A stretch of 64,000 bases of DNA from Oceanobacter antarcticus (GTDB taxonomy: Bacteria > Pseudomonadota > Gammaproteobacteria > Pseudomonadales > Oceanobacteraceae), in NCBI RefSeq assembly GCF_044962685.1, contig NZ_JBBKTX010000003.1, forward strand, positions 1 to 64,000, given 5' to 3'. Of the stretch, positions 8,679 to 15,890 are shown in pieces. Both the position numbers and the translations under genes were made by a program. The notes beneath the pieces were generated by a model. The model worked only from the letters and a program-made list of their open reading frames with translations, made no database searches and was not told the DNA's origin. How positions within the stretch are numbered: the stretch's first letter is position 1; each line of letters starts with the position of its first letter.

Positions 8679-9188
8679 TTATTCGTTTGGCTGCCGGGAA
8701 TTTTCATCACAGCCGTCGATGTAATCCGACAAAAAGCATCCTAATGCACTGCTTTTTGTAAATGCATTTTTTCCTGAAACAACCTCATCCTGCAGCATAT
8801 TATTTACACACTTGATCAACTGCTCTCTGTCGGAAATCACCTGAATCAGAGAGGATGAAAATTTCTCTGCGGTATCCACTTGGTGATCATTTCGATGCTC
8901 ACCAAACCGACTCAATCTGGGAACAATGATCAAAGGTTTGCCAATTGAGGCGCACTGGATAATGGTGCCCATGCCAGCATGGGCGATGACCAAGCGAGCT
9001 CTTTCGATCAACTCGGAAAACTCAGAGGTACTGACGCTTGATATTTTATGAATACCAGCCCAGTTTTTGTCCGTTTCGCCAACCTGGGCAATACATTCTT
9101 CATCAATTCCTAGCGCGGCCAAAGCTTCAGAGACCCAGTCGAGAAGCCGATCGAATGGCAATTGTGTTCCAACCGTGACAAAAATCAT
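8679..9188 (-). CDS. PssE/Alg13-like glycosyltransferase catalytic subunit (GT28 C-terminal)
   Basis: A 169-residue protein starting MIFVTVGTQLPFDRLLDWV, the standard start of the GT28 C-terminal (nucleotide-sugar binding) half found in PssE, EpsF and eukaryotic Alg13. It contains ARLVIAHAGMGTIIQCASIG and GKPLIIVPR, the UDP-sugar binding loop. Such proteins work only with an Alg14/PssD partner, which is the upstream gene (ATGA overlap at 9185-9188). Together they should add the second sugar to a lipid-linked intermediate. G+C content is clearly higher here than in the genes to the left. Confidence 0.88.
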   Translation of the reverse strand: MIFVTVGTQLPFDRLLDWVSEALAALGIDEECIAQVGETDKNWAGIHKISSVSTSEFSELIERARLVIAHAGMGTIIQCASIGKPLIIVPRLSRFGEHRNDHQVDTAEKFSSSLIQVISDREQLIKCVNNMLQDEVVSGKNAFTKSSALGCFLSDYIDGCDENSRQPNE

Positions 9189-9652
9189 ATCAATTGCCCT
9201 TTATACTCTGGACCTTTTTTACCATTGCCTGATGCCCCCAACTCTGGCCACTGAGTTAGCCATAGATCGACAAAGTAACCAGCCAACTTTCCGGACACGG
9301 ACAATTTTTTTGTATTCGCCAAGCTGTCGATCCAGATCGTTTTTGCTCCAGTTAATTTCCCAGCAAGAAGAGTCAATAGCCCTGGAGCAGCCCCTGTCGA
9401 TACAATAAAGTCTGGTCGAACCTTGCGTACGACAGACAGCACCTGAAAAAAACATCGCAGCGTATTTAGCGGCTCATTAATATTACAATCCTGCACCACA
9501 AAAAAAGGCTTGCCTTCAACAAGATCTTGCATGCCAATAGCCGTACCCATATAGGAGGTTTGGTGCTTGTCGAGCAAGTCAAACCGCAAACGCTGGAGCT
9601 GAATCCAGTGCCCACCACTGGAAGATACGGCCAAAATTTTTTTATCAGACAT
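9185..9652 (-). CDS. PssD/Alg14-like glycosyltransferase subunit
   Basis: A 155-residue protein of the Alg14/PssD family, beginning KILAVSSSGGHWIQLQRL with the conserved SSGGHxxQL motif. Later come RPDFIVSTGAAPGLLTLLAGK and KTIWIDSLANTKKLSVSG, which match the acceptor/membrane-anchoring half of the split transferase. It overlaps the PssE-like gene by four bases, consistent with stoichiometric production of the complex. The upstream GT2 gene starts on the other side after only two bases, so all belong to one operon. Confidence 0.88.
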   Translation of the reverse strand: MSDKKILAVSSSGGHWIQLQRLRFDLLDKHQTSYMGTAIGMQDLVEGKPFFVVQDCNINEPLNTLRCFFQVLSVVRKVRPDFIVSTGAAPGLLTLLAGKLTGAKTIWIDSLANTKKLSVSGKLAGYFVDLWLTQWPELGASGNGKKGPEYKGQLI

Positions 9653-9654
9653 GA

Positions 9655-10584
9655 TTAGCGATATCCTTTCATCCAGACATGGCGTTCGTTAAACACTTTT
9701 TGCCATTCCTGATGTTCATCAGAGCCTTTCTTCATCAGAGCCGATGCCATCAGTTTATTAACAACATATAAATACAGCAGTTTGATGTAGATAGCCTGTT
9801 TGAATTCGGAGTCATGTCGCAAAATCAGTTCTACCTTGCCACGCAACAGTTTGATCAGCTTGGATGAAAAATTGTCATGACTAACACCACCATGATGCAC
9901 GATACGGGCATCCGGGGTGACAATTGGTTGATAGCCCAGTTTTTTGGCGCGCAAGCAATAATCGGCTTCTTCGGCATACATAAAGAAAGAAGGATCCAGA
10001 CCACCCAACTGATCCCACAGTTTACGTGGGGTCAGGAAAAAACATCCTGATAGAATGTCAACCTCTTTGACGGTTGTGCGATCCCAACAACCATAGTTGT
10101 TTTTATTGAAAAAACAGCTTTTTCTGAAAATTTTACTCAGCCCCATAGCGCTGAACAGAAGGGACAGAAAATCATGACGGGCCCAGGCATGCTGAGTATT
10201 GACCGTGTGGTCATTATTGAGGGTAACCCCTCCCCAGATACCATTACTCGGATGTTTATGAGCAAAATCCACCAGTCGGTCAATGGCTCGCTCTGTTACC
10301 AGAGTATCCGGATTCAAAAGTAAAACCAGCTCGCCTTTGGAGCGATCTACACCAAATTTTACTCCACCAGCAAAACCAGGATTACCGCCACTAGCGTATG
10401 CCTGAACTTGTGGATATGTTTTTTGAACGGCTTCCAATGATCCGTCTTTGGAGTCGTTATCAACCAGAATTACCTCAAAGCGGGTATCATGAGTTTCTTC
10501 AAAAACGGTTTTTAACGCACGCAGGGTATATTCACGTGTGTTATAGGAAACCAAAATAATGCTTATTTCCGGATTATTACCCAT
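9655..10584 (-). CDS. Glycosyltransferase family 2 (rhamnosyltransferase/WbbL-like)
   Basis: A 309-residue GT2 protein with ISIILVSYNTREYTLRAL, the VILVDNDSKDGSLEAV motif and ELVLLLNPDTLV, a DXD-equivalent NPD typical of the WbbL/rhamnosyltransferase branch. FMYAEEADYCLRAKKLGY near residues 205-225 is the conserved acceptor/catalytic region with the ED-type acids. Probably adds a deoxyhexose or similar sugar to the lipid carrier intermediate; the sugar is inferred only from family. It begins one base after the stop of the upstream gene. Confidence 0.88.
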   Translation of the reverse strand: MGNNPEISIILVSYNTREYTLRALKTVFEETHDTRFEVILVDNDSKDGSLEAVQKTYPQVQAYASGGNPGFAGGVKFGVDRSKGELVLLLNPDTLVTERAIDRLVDFAHKHPSNGIWGGVTLNNDHTVNTQHAWARHDFLSLLFSAMGLSKIFRKSCFFNKNNYGCWDRTTVKEVDILSGCFFLTPRKLWDQLGGLDPSFFMYAEEADYCLRAKKLGYQPIVTPDARIVHHGGVSHDNFSSKLIKLLRGKVELILRHDSEFKQAIYIKLLYLYVVNKLMASALMKKGSDEHQEWQKVFNERHVWMKGYR

Positions 10585-10585
10585 T

Positions 10586-11602
10586 TTATTCCCCTAGTCC
10601 TTTGGATTGCTGAACGGTCGCCGCCATAATCGGTATGGTAAATAGAGCATGCACTGGATAATGGTCTGACCCGAAGTTATTTTTCATAACTTCAACTGAA
10701 TTTAGCACCACGTTTTTGTAAAAAATATGATCAATACGAATTAATGCGCCAAGAATACCCAAACGTCTGCCATCTGCTGGGAAAGTAAACGTGGACATAA
10801 AAAAACCTTCAGGAGAAGCATAAGTCATATGCTGCTTTATTTTGAATATCGGATAGTTATGAGGAGTAGAGTTGAAGTCACCCGCCAGAATCGTAGCTCC
10901 GGAAAGGTTTTCGACTAACAGGGCTAGTTGTTCAACCTGGCGACGTTGTGTTTCAAGCCCTCTATCATCAAAGGTTTTAGCCAGACGCGTTGTCAATACA
11001 TTAATATTTTGTCCTGGCAGAGAAACCCTGAACATATTGACGTTGGCTATTTGATCTGCACTCGCATCACTGATCGGGTACTTGCTAAAAATTGTCAGGA
11101 ATTTTTCAGGCATACCGGCGTAAGCATAATGACAATGCTCAGCAATTTCAGGTTTTGCCGCCAGTACCTTGTCAAGGTCTGAAATTTCCTGAACAACAAT
11201 GACATCGTATTTTTGGCAGTCGAGGATTTTTGCAATCTCAGAGTAATTGTTGTTACGTGACATTTTGCTGAACGTTACAAAACTCAGAGTAAGAGAGGAG
11301 AGAGATTGGCTATTATCAGGAAGATTCGACTGCGCTTTACCACCAAAATCTGCCGTTGCCAGGTAATAAGGGATAGTTGCCGTTGGCAACAACAGCAAGA
11401 TTAACAGGGCTCTCACCGATCGATAACGTGAAAAGCAGAATCCGGCGATGGTTATAAACAAGGCAAGTATCGGAATGTAATAACCAAAATAATTCAGATA
11501 GCGAAATACAATGTTTCTGTCGTTAAAAATGCCGGTAAACGACCAATAGTTCAGGCCAATCAAACAGAGGGTGGCGATAAAGAGCAACAAGATTCTTAAC
11601 AT
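10586..11602 (-). CDS. Membrane-anchored endonuclease/exonuclease/phosphatase (EEP) family protein
   Basis: A 338-residue protein with three N-terminal membrane segments (about 1-100) and a C-terminal EEP/DNase I-like domain. The domain has the metal and catalytic motifs IVVQEI, ATILAGDFNSTPHNYP, IRIDHIFYKN and GSDHYPVHALF. Members act on phosphodiesters (nucleic acids, phospholipids or phosphoinositides), and the domain probably faces the periplasm. It is co-oriented with and only one base from the GT2 gene. A role in polysaccharide or lipid-carrier metabolism is suggested by place only; the substrate is unknown. Confidence 0.82.
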   Translation of the reverse strand: MLRILLLFIATLCLIGLNYWSFTGIFNDRNIVFRYLNYFGYYIPILALFITIAGFCFSRYRSVRALLILLLLPTATIPYYLATADFGGKAQSNLPDNSQSLSSLTLSFVTFSKMSRNNNYSEIAKILDCQKYDVIVVQEISDLDKVLAAKPEIAEHCHYAYAGMPEKFLTIFSKYPISDASADQIANVNMFRVSLPGQNINVLTTRLAKTFDDRGLETQRRQVEQLALLVENLSGATILAGDFNSTPHNYPIFKIKQHMTYASPEGFFMSTFTFPADGRRLGILGALIRIDHIFYKNVVLNSVEVMKNNFGSDHYPVHALFTIPIMAATVQQSKGLGE

Positions 11603-11954
11603 GGAAACGCTCTCGAGCAGGAAAATAGCTGCTGGCCGCCACCCATCAACGCATAGAGAGAAGTATTAGAAAATCCTGTGCACTGCACCTCAAGTTTGTT
11701 CACGTCCAACTGTTCCTAAACGTTTGCAGTATTCCTGATTTGAGAGCGGCCTATGCAAGCTGCATAGTGGCAACAGCCGCAGAAGTTGACCCTCAAAAAC
11801 GAGTCGGCATTGTGCATCATTCCCCCCCCACTGCCAACCTTTTGTAAGTGACTGTAACAACTGACCATTCTTTTTACTCATGGGTAGTAAGAACGTTCAA
11901 TTCTCACAGCTTTGACTCTGGCTCGGCAGACAGAGCAGGCACACTGCTTTTTGA
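11603..11954. other. 352-bp intergenic stretch, no gene seen
   Basis: This lies between cysC and the EEP gene, both on the minus strand. The only open frame (11690-11881 minus) has no family features, no convincing ribosome-binding site and biased composition, and is not called. A run of eight Cs is present at 11822-11829. It may hold a second promoter for the polysaccharide operon; no clear hexamers or terminator were recognised. Confidence 0.5.
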
Positions 11955-12551
11955 TTAGAAGTAACCATTTTGACTCAAGTAGTCTATGACCTGTTCTGCG
12001 GCCATCTGAACGCTGATATTGTAGTTCTGGATGTGGATTTCCGGGGTTTCCGGGGCTTCGTATGGTGAGTCTATACCAGTGAAGTTGCTGATTTCTCCTG
12101 CACGCGCTTTTTTATAAAGCCCTTTTGAATCCCGAGATTCACAGATCGACAAAGGGGTATCTATATGTATTTCAATGAAGTCACCCTCTTCAAACCTGGC
12201 ACGAACCATGTTGCGGTTACTACAGAATGGCGAAATGAAAGCGGTGAGCACTATAAGCCCGGCATCTATCATCAGGCTTGCTATTTCGCCTACGCGGCGA
12301 ATATTTTCTGCTCGGTCGGCATCACTGAAACCAAGGTCACCACACAAGCCGTGACGCACATTGTCTCCATCCATCAGGTAGGTATGAAGCAAGCGTTCGG
12401 CCAACATGCTTTCTACGGCCCCCGCGATGGTCGATTTGCCGGAACCACTTAATCCGGTAAACCAAAGCACGCAAGGACGCTGGCCAAGTAGCTGCGAGCG
12501 CGTTTTTTTATTTACCGGGAAGGATTGCCAGACAACCTGATTGCACCGCAT
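11955..12551 (-). CDS. cysC: Adenylylsulfate kinase (APS kinase)
   Basis: A 198-residue kinase that phosphorylates adenosine 5'-phosphosulfate to PAPS. The P-loop GLSGSGKST is in the usual FTGLSGSGKST context. It is followed by DGDNVRHGLCGDLGFSDADR (APS binding), FISPF and a lid region with KGLYKKARAGEI, all diagnostic of CysC. The ATG at 12551 is chosen because GGGAGAA sits five bases upstream; in-frame ATGs at 12575 and 12563 lack this. No sulfate-assimilation partner genes (cysDN, cysH) or sulfotransferase are in the window. Its place at the head of a polysaccharide operon hints that PAPS may serve polymer sulfation. Confidence 0.92.
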   Translation of the reverse strand: MRCNQVVWQSFPVNKKTRSQLLGQRPCVLWFTGLSGSGKSTIAGAVESMLAERLLHTYLMDGDNVRHGLCGDLGFSDADRAENIRRVGEIASLMIDAGLIVLTAFISPFCSNRNMVRARFEEGDFIEIHIDTPLSICESRDSKGLYKKARAGEISNFTGIDSPYEAPETPEIHIQNYNISVQMAAEQVIDYLSQNGYF

Positions 12552-13006
12552 TGCTTCTCCCATACATGTACCCACCCCAATTCTGGCAAAGTACTTTCAC
12601 CTACCAGCTCCAGCAAATCATCGTTCTTGGTTAGCGCCACACGTTATCTGACCGCCAGTATAAAGAAAATTACAGCCCAGTGTAAGATTGTGTAACCCCA
12701 TGTTCGTCTGATTCTGTGTCAAGATGTCCCGATTGATTCGGCTCTTTTTTTGCGCGAAATCGCTCAAACCAGTCCTTCCTAGCGACGAACGCCTAAGTCC
12801 AACAGGCTCTTAGTCGCTGCGCATATAACACATTTGCAGTTTAGCTCATGCCCAACAGTCAGACAATCAGCACAGAAAACCAAGCATTCACAAAGTAATC
12901 GGACAATTGTCACCCAAATTGTAGATATTTTTTGTAACTTCACTTTTCACACGCATTACTGCTGGGTACACTTGCCAAGACTTTTTAATTCACAGGGATT
13001 ACGACC
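12552..13006. other. 455-bp divergent intergenic region
   Basis: It separates the minus-strand polysaccharide operon (cysC first) from the plus-strand secreted repeat protein, so it must carry promoters for both directions. No JUMPstart/ops GGCGGTAG element was found. No open frame here has coding features. The ribosome-binding site of the plus-strand gene is probably AGGGA at about 12994-12998. Confidence 0.5.
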
Positions 13007-13651
13007 ATGCGCAAAATTCTACTGGGTGCCATCATCGGCCTGAGCAGCATGACTGCCTCCGCTGCTATCACCGACTATCTGTCTACCATGTCGTTGGGAG
13101 ATGCGTACTTGCAAGCTTCTGCCGACTGTGGAGGTGCTTGTGACGCTGAACTGGCCGCTGAACTGGCTGCTGCTGGTTACAGTGCCACTGATATTATTGC
13201 TGCCGTTATTGCTTCTGGTGTTTCGCCAGTAACTGTTATCGAAACTGCTACCGCAGCTGCTCTGGAGGCGGGTGTCAGCGTTAACGATGTGATGGCTGCA
13301 GTGATGCAAATCGACGGTGTCAGCGCTATCGATGCCATTGCCGGTGTAACTCAGGCTGCTGTTGCCAATAACGTATCAGTTGCTGCTGTCATGCAGGCAG
13401 CGACCTCTGCCGGCATCCCGGCCGTCACTGTGGTTGCCGGTGTTGTTAGCAGTGGCCAATCTGCTGCGGTAGTTGCATCAGCTGCGGCATCTGTTGGTTT
13501 TGCTCCTGGAATTGTTACAGCGGGTACCGCCATTGCCACCAACAACGCCGCAACTGGCGCTGGTGGTAATGCCAATGGCAACGGCAACGGCAACGGCAAC
13601 TCCGGAAACAATCCCCCAACCGGTGGTACTGGAAACGTAAGCCCTGCCTGA
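13007..13651 (+). CDS. Secreted Ala-rich repeat protein of unknown function
   Basis: A 214-residue protein with a clear signal peptide (MRKILLGAIIGLSSMTASAA, cleavage near residue 20). The mature part is almost wholly Ala, Val, Ser, Gly and Thr, arranged as about seven degenerate 14-18 residue units. The pattern is V-S-x-x-x-V-(x)n-A-A-x-x-x-G, with unit starts such as VSPVTVIETA, VSVNDVMAAV, VSAIDAIAGV, VSVAAVMQAA and IPAVTVVAGV. It has two cysteines close together (DCGGACD), which could form a small disulfide loop. The C-terminus is a Gly/Asn tail (GNGNGNGNSGNNPPTGG). No family was recognised. A terminator follows. It may be a periplasmic or surface filament-like protein; that is conjecture. 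Confidence 0.8.
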   Translation: MRKILLGAIIGLSSMTASAAITDYLSTMSLGDAYLQASADCGGACDAELAAELAAAGYSATDIIAAVIASGVSPVTVIETATAAALEAGVSVNDVMAAVMQIDGVSAIDAIAGVTQAAVANNVSVAAVMQAATSAGIPAVTVVAGVVSSGQSAAVVASAAASVGFAPGIVTAGTAIATNNAATGAGGNANGNGNGNGNSGNNPPTGGTGNVSPA

Positions 13652-13675
13652 TTTTTATCAGTCTTTGGTTCCTGA

Positions 13676-13706
13676 ATGGCTCCTCACGATTTGAGGGGCC
13701 ATTTTT
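13676..13706 (+). terminator. Rho-independent terminator after the secreted repeat protein
   Basis: An 11-bp stem with one G-T pair (ATGGCTCCTCA / TGAGGGGCCAT), a short loop and a TTTTT tail, 25 bases after the stop. It separates the repeat-protein gene from the ligase-type gene starting at 13725, which it nearly abuts. Confidence 0.8.
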
Positions 13707-13724
13707 CAATTTCCTGTCCATCAA

Positions 13725-15047
13725 ATGGGTTTGCGTCTAGTGCACCCTGTATTATATTTTCTATTACTAGCATTGCTGCCTTTGCCTTTCGGTGGAAATA
13801 CCCTGTGGGCATGGCCTCTCTTGGCACTTCTGAATACTGTAATTTTCTGGAAATTGCTGGATAATCCTGCTAGATACAACAGCATCCATATTCCGAAAAC
13901 TGAATGTGCGCTCTTACTCCAGAGGTGTATGCCAACCATCACTGCGCTTACCCTGGTTCAGCTATGGGTTCTGATTCAGATTGTTTCTGGTATGTCCTTA
14001 GCCACTTCGGATTCTTTTGTAGCCTTCATCAAGGGCATGAGCCTGCTGGTTTTCTTTGTAAATTCTCTGATTATTCTCAAAGACCCTAGAAATCTCAAAC
14101 TTTCCGTTTACGTTGTGATTGTTTCTGCTGGTTTTCAGGCAGCCTATGGCAGTTTCATGGTGTTATCTGGTATTGAATATGGTTTTTTTATTGAAAAAGA
14201 ACATTATCGCAATGTCGCTACAGGCACATTTATAAACAGAAATCATTTGGCATCTTATCTGACAATGTCTATTTCAATCGGACTTGGATATATTTTGTCT
14301 TATCGAGACAGCCAAAGCAGAGGATGGCGTCATACATTACGAAATACACTTGCCTTTATCATAAGCGATCGATTTTTAATAAGATTGGTATTGATATCTT
14401 TGGCAATTGGTCTTGTATTGACAAAATCAAGAATGGGGAATGCCTCTTTCTTGGCCTCATTAACAGCGGCGTCTTTTATTGCACTGATTCTTATGAAGCC
14501 CCGTCCTCACCTGTTAGTAAAGCTGGTTGTTAGCCTGATTATTATTGATATCGCTATTGTAGGTGTCTTTTTCGGGTTTGATAAAATTGCGCAGCGGATA
14601 GCCGATACATCTTCTGAAACAGAATATCGTGACGAAATGAACGAAAGCAGCTTTGCAATGTGGAAGGATAATCCTCTCTTGGGAACCGGCGCAGGTTCCT
14701 TTGCTTACGTTTTTCCTCAATACAAGGTTCCTGAATATAAAACACAGGGAACAACTATGCAGGCTCACAATGATTATCTTCAATTTCTTGCTGAATATGG
14801 ATTACCGGCATTTATCGCTCTTGTTTTTATAGTAATAAACTCACTCAGGCATGCATTGATTGCCATGAAATCGAGGAAAAGCGATCTGCACAGGGGGATG
14901 GGTTTTGCTGCACTGATGGGGATATTAGCTATGGCTGTACATGCTCTGTCAGATTTTAATCTTCAGATACCCGCCAATGCATTTATGTTTATTTTTATAC
15001 TCACTTTGGCCCACATTGCCAGGTTTGGTTCCAGCAGTAAGAACTGA
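13725..15047 (+). CDS. O-antigen ligase/polymerase family membrane protein
   Basis: A 440-residue protein with about ten to twelve membrane helices. Family motifs are GTFINRNHLASYLTMSISIG, NPLLGTGAGSFAYVFPQY and TTMQAHNDYLQFLAEYGLP; the His-Asn-Asp motif in the large periplasmic loop is typical of WaaL/Wzy-like ligases (PF04932). It differs from the 6959-8200 protein, so the window holds two such enzymes, perhaps one polymerase and one ligase. The gene starts 18 bases after a terminator, with no obvious strong ribosome-binding site. The start is taken as the ATG that begins the first hydrophobic segment. Confidence 0.82.
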   Translation: MGLRLVHPVLYFLLLALLPLPFGGNTLWAWPLLALLNTVIFWKLLDNPARYNSIHIPKTECALLLQRCMPTITALTLVQLWVLIQIVSGMSLATSDSFVAFIKGMSLLVFFVNSLIILKDPRNLKLSVYVVIVSAGFQAAYGSFMVLSGIEYGFFIEKEHYRNVATGTFINRNHLASYLTMSISIGLGYILSYRDSQSRGWRHTLRNTLAFIISDRFLIRLVLISLAIGLVLTKSRMGNASFLASLTAASFIALILMKPRPHLLVKLVVSLIIIDIAIVGVFFGFDKIAQRIADTSSETEYRDEMNESSFAMWKDNPLLGTGAGSFAYVFPQYKVPEYKTQGTTMQAHNDYLQFLAEYGLPAFIALVFIVINSLRHALIAMKSRKSDLHRGMGFAALMGILAMAVHALSDFNLQIPANAFMFIFILTLAHIARFGSSSKN

Positions 15048-15092
15048 CATCCCTGATGATCAATTTACCCGACTTCACAATGGGAGTTGCAC

Positions 15093-15755
15093 ATGTACAA
15101 ATTCACCAGGCTTTTATCTCTTAAAACCAATACTTTGGGCCGAGACTTCGCTGTTGGTGATATTCATGGCCATATTACAAAACTTTTTGACCAACTGGAA
15201 AAAATCAGTTTCGACTTTTCAAGAGATCGCTTAATCTGTGTAGGTGATCTGATTGACCGAGGCCCAGAGTCATCGCTTGCGCTGGATTTAATGAATCAGG
15301 ATTGGTTTTTTTCTGTTCTTGGCAATCACGAATATTTGATGTTAAGCGCGTTAAAGTATAAAAACAGTGAACATCGACTCACCTGGATTTCAAATGGTGG
15401 AGACTGGATTGTCTCAACCGATCCCGGTGACTGGGCTGCATGGTTCAATCAGATAGAGAAAATGCCGTTAGCGATTGAAGTAACCAGCAAAAGCGGCCTG
15501 AAATATGGCGTTATACATGCCGATTACTCTTGCTCCAGTTGGCTGGATATTACCGACCTTTCAGAAGAAGAAATTTTTCGGGCAATTTGGTCTCGTTCAA
15601 GTTTTCAGAAAAAAGATGATTTTGTTGTTTCGGATATAGATCTTATTGTTCATGGGCATAATATTCATGAAGGGGAGCTTCAACTGGGAAACAGACTCTA
15701 TATTGATCAGGGTGCTTATCTTGGAAATAATTTTATTATTAAAGAGTTAGTGTAA
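15093..15755 (+). CDS. Metallophosphoesterase, PPP-type serine/threonine phosphatase family
   Basis: A 220-residue protein carrying the PPP-family metal and catalytic motifs in order: FAVGDIHGH, VGDLIDRGPES and LGNHEYLML, then a divergent VIHADYS and a C-terminal HGHNIHEG. This matches the bacteriophage-lambda/PrpA-like phosphatases, which remove phosphate from proteins or small molecules. The ATG at 15093 is chosen because GGGAG lies six bases upstream; an in-frame TTG at 15087 lies within that site. It starts 45 bases after the ligase-type gene and is probably co-transcribed. Substrate unknown. Confidence 0.88.
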   Translation: MYKFTRLLSLKTNTLGRDFAVGDIHGHITKLFDQLEKISFDFSRDRLICVGDLIDRGPESSLALDLMNQDWFFSVLGNHEYLMLSALKYKNSEHRLTWISNGGDWIVSTDPGDWAAWFNQIEKMPLAIEVTSKSGLKYGVIHADYSCSSWLDITDLSEEEIFRAIWSRSSFQKKDDFVVSDIDLIVHGHNIHEGELQLGNRLYIDQGAYLGNNFIIKELV

Positions 15756-15816
15756 GCCTGCCTAATCAAAAACGCCGTTCAATGGACCCTTTTCACTCAA
15801 ATATTTCCACCATCAC

Positions 15817-15843
15817 GGACAACCAAGATAAGCCAGGTTGTCC
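15817..15843. other. 8-bp perfect inverted repeat between convergent genes
   Basis: GGACAACC (15817-15824) and GGTTGTCC (15836-15843) form a stem with an 11-base loop between the phosphatase gene and convergent lapD. No T-tract follows on either strand, so it is a weak terminator candidate at best. Confidence 0.35.
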
Positions 15844-15890
15844 ACAGAACGACGTTGAATGTCTCCTGCCCTTGCGATTACGATAAGTGC

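Noticed and set aside
11690..11881. 63-codon minus-strand frame between cysC and the EEP gene
   Set aside because: No recognisable features, weak start, and it includes a C8 run; likely chance.
12834..13043. Plus-strand frame overlapping the start of the secreted repeat protein
   Set aside because: Overlaps a gene with a clear signal peptide in another frame; composition is non-coding.
15817..15843. Terminator for the phosphatase or lapD gene
   Set aside because: The 8-bp stem is perfect but no T-tract follows on either strand; listed only as an inverted repeat.
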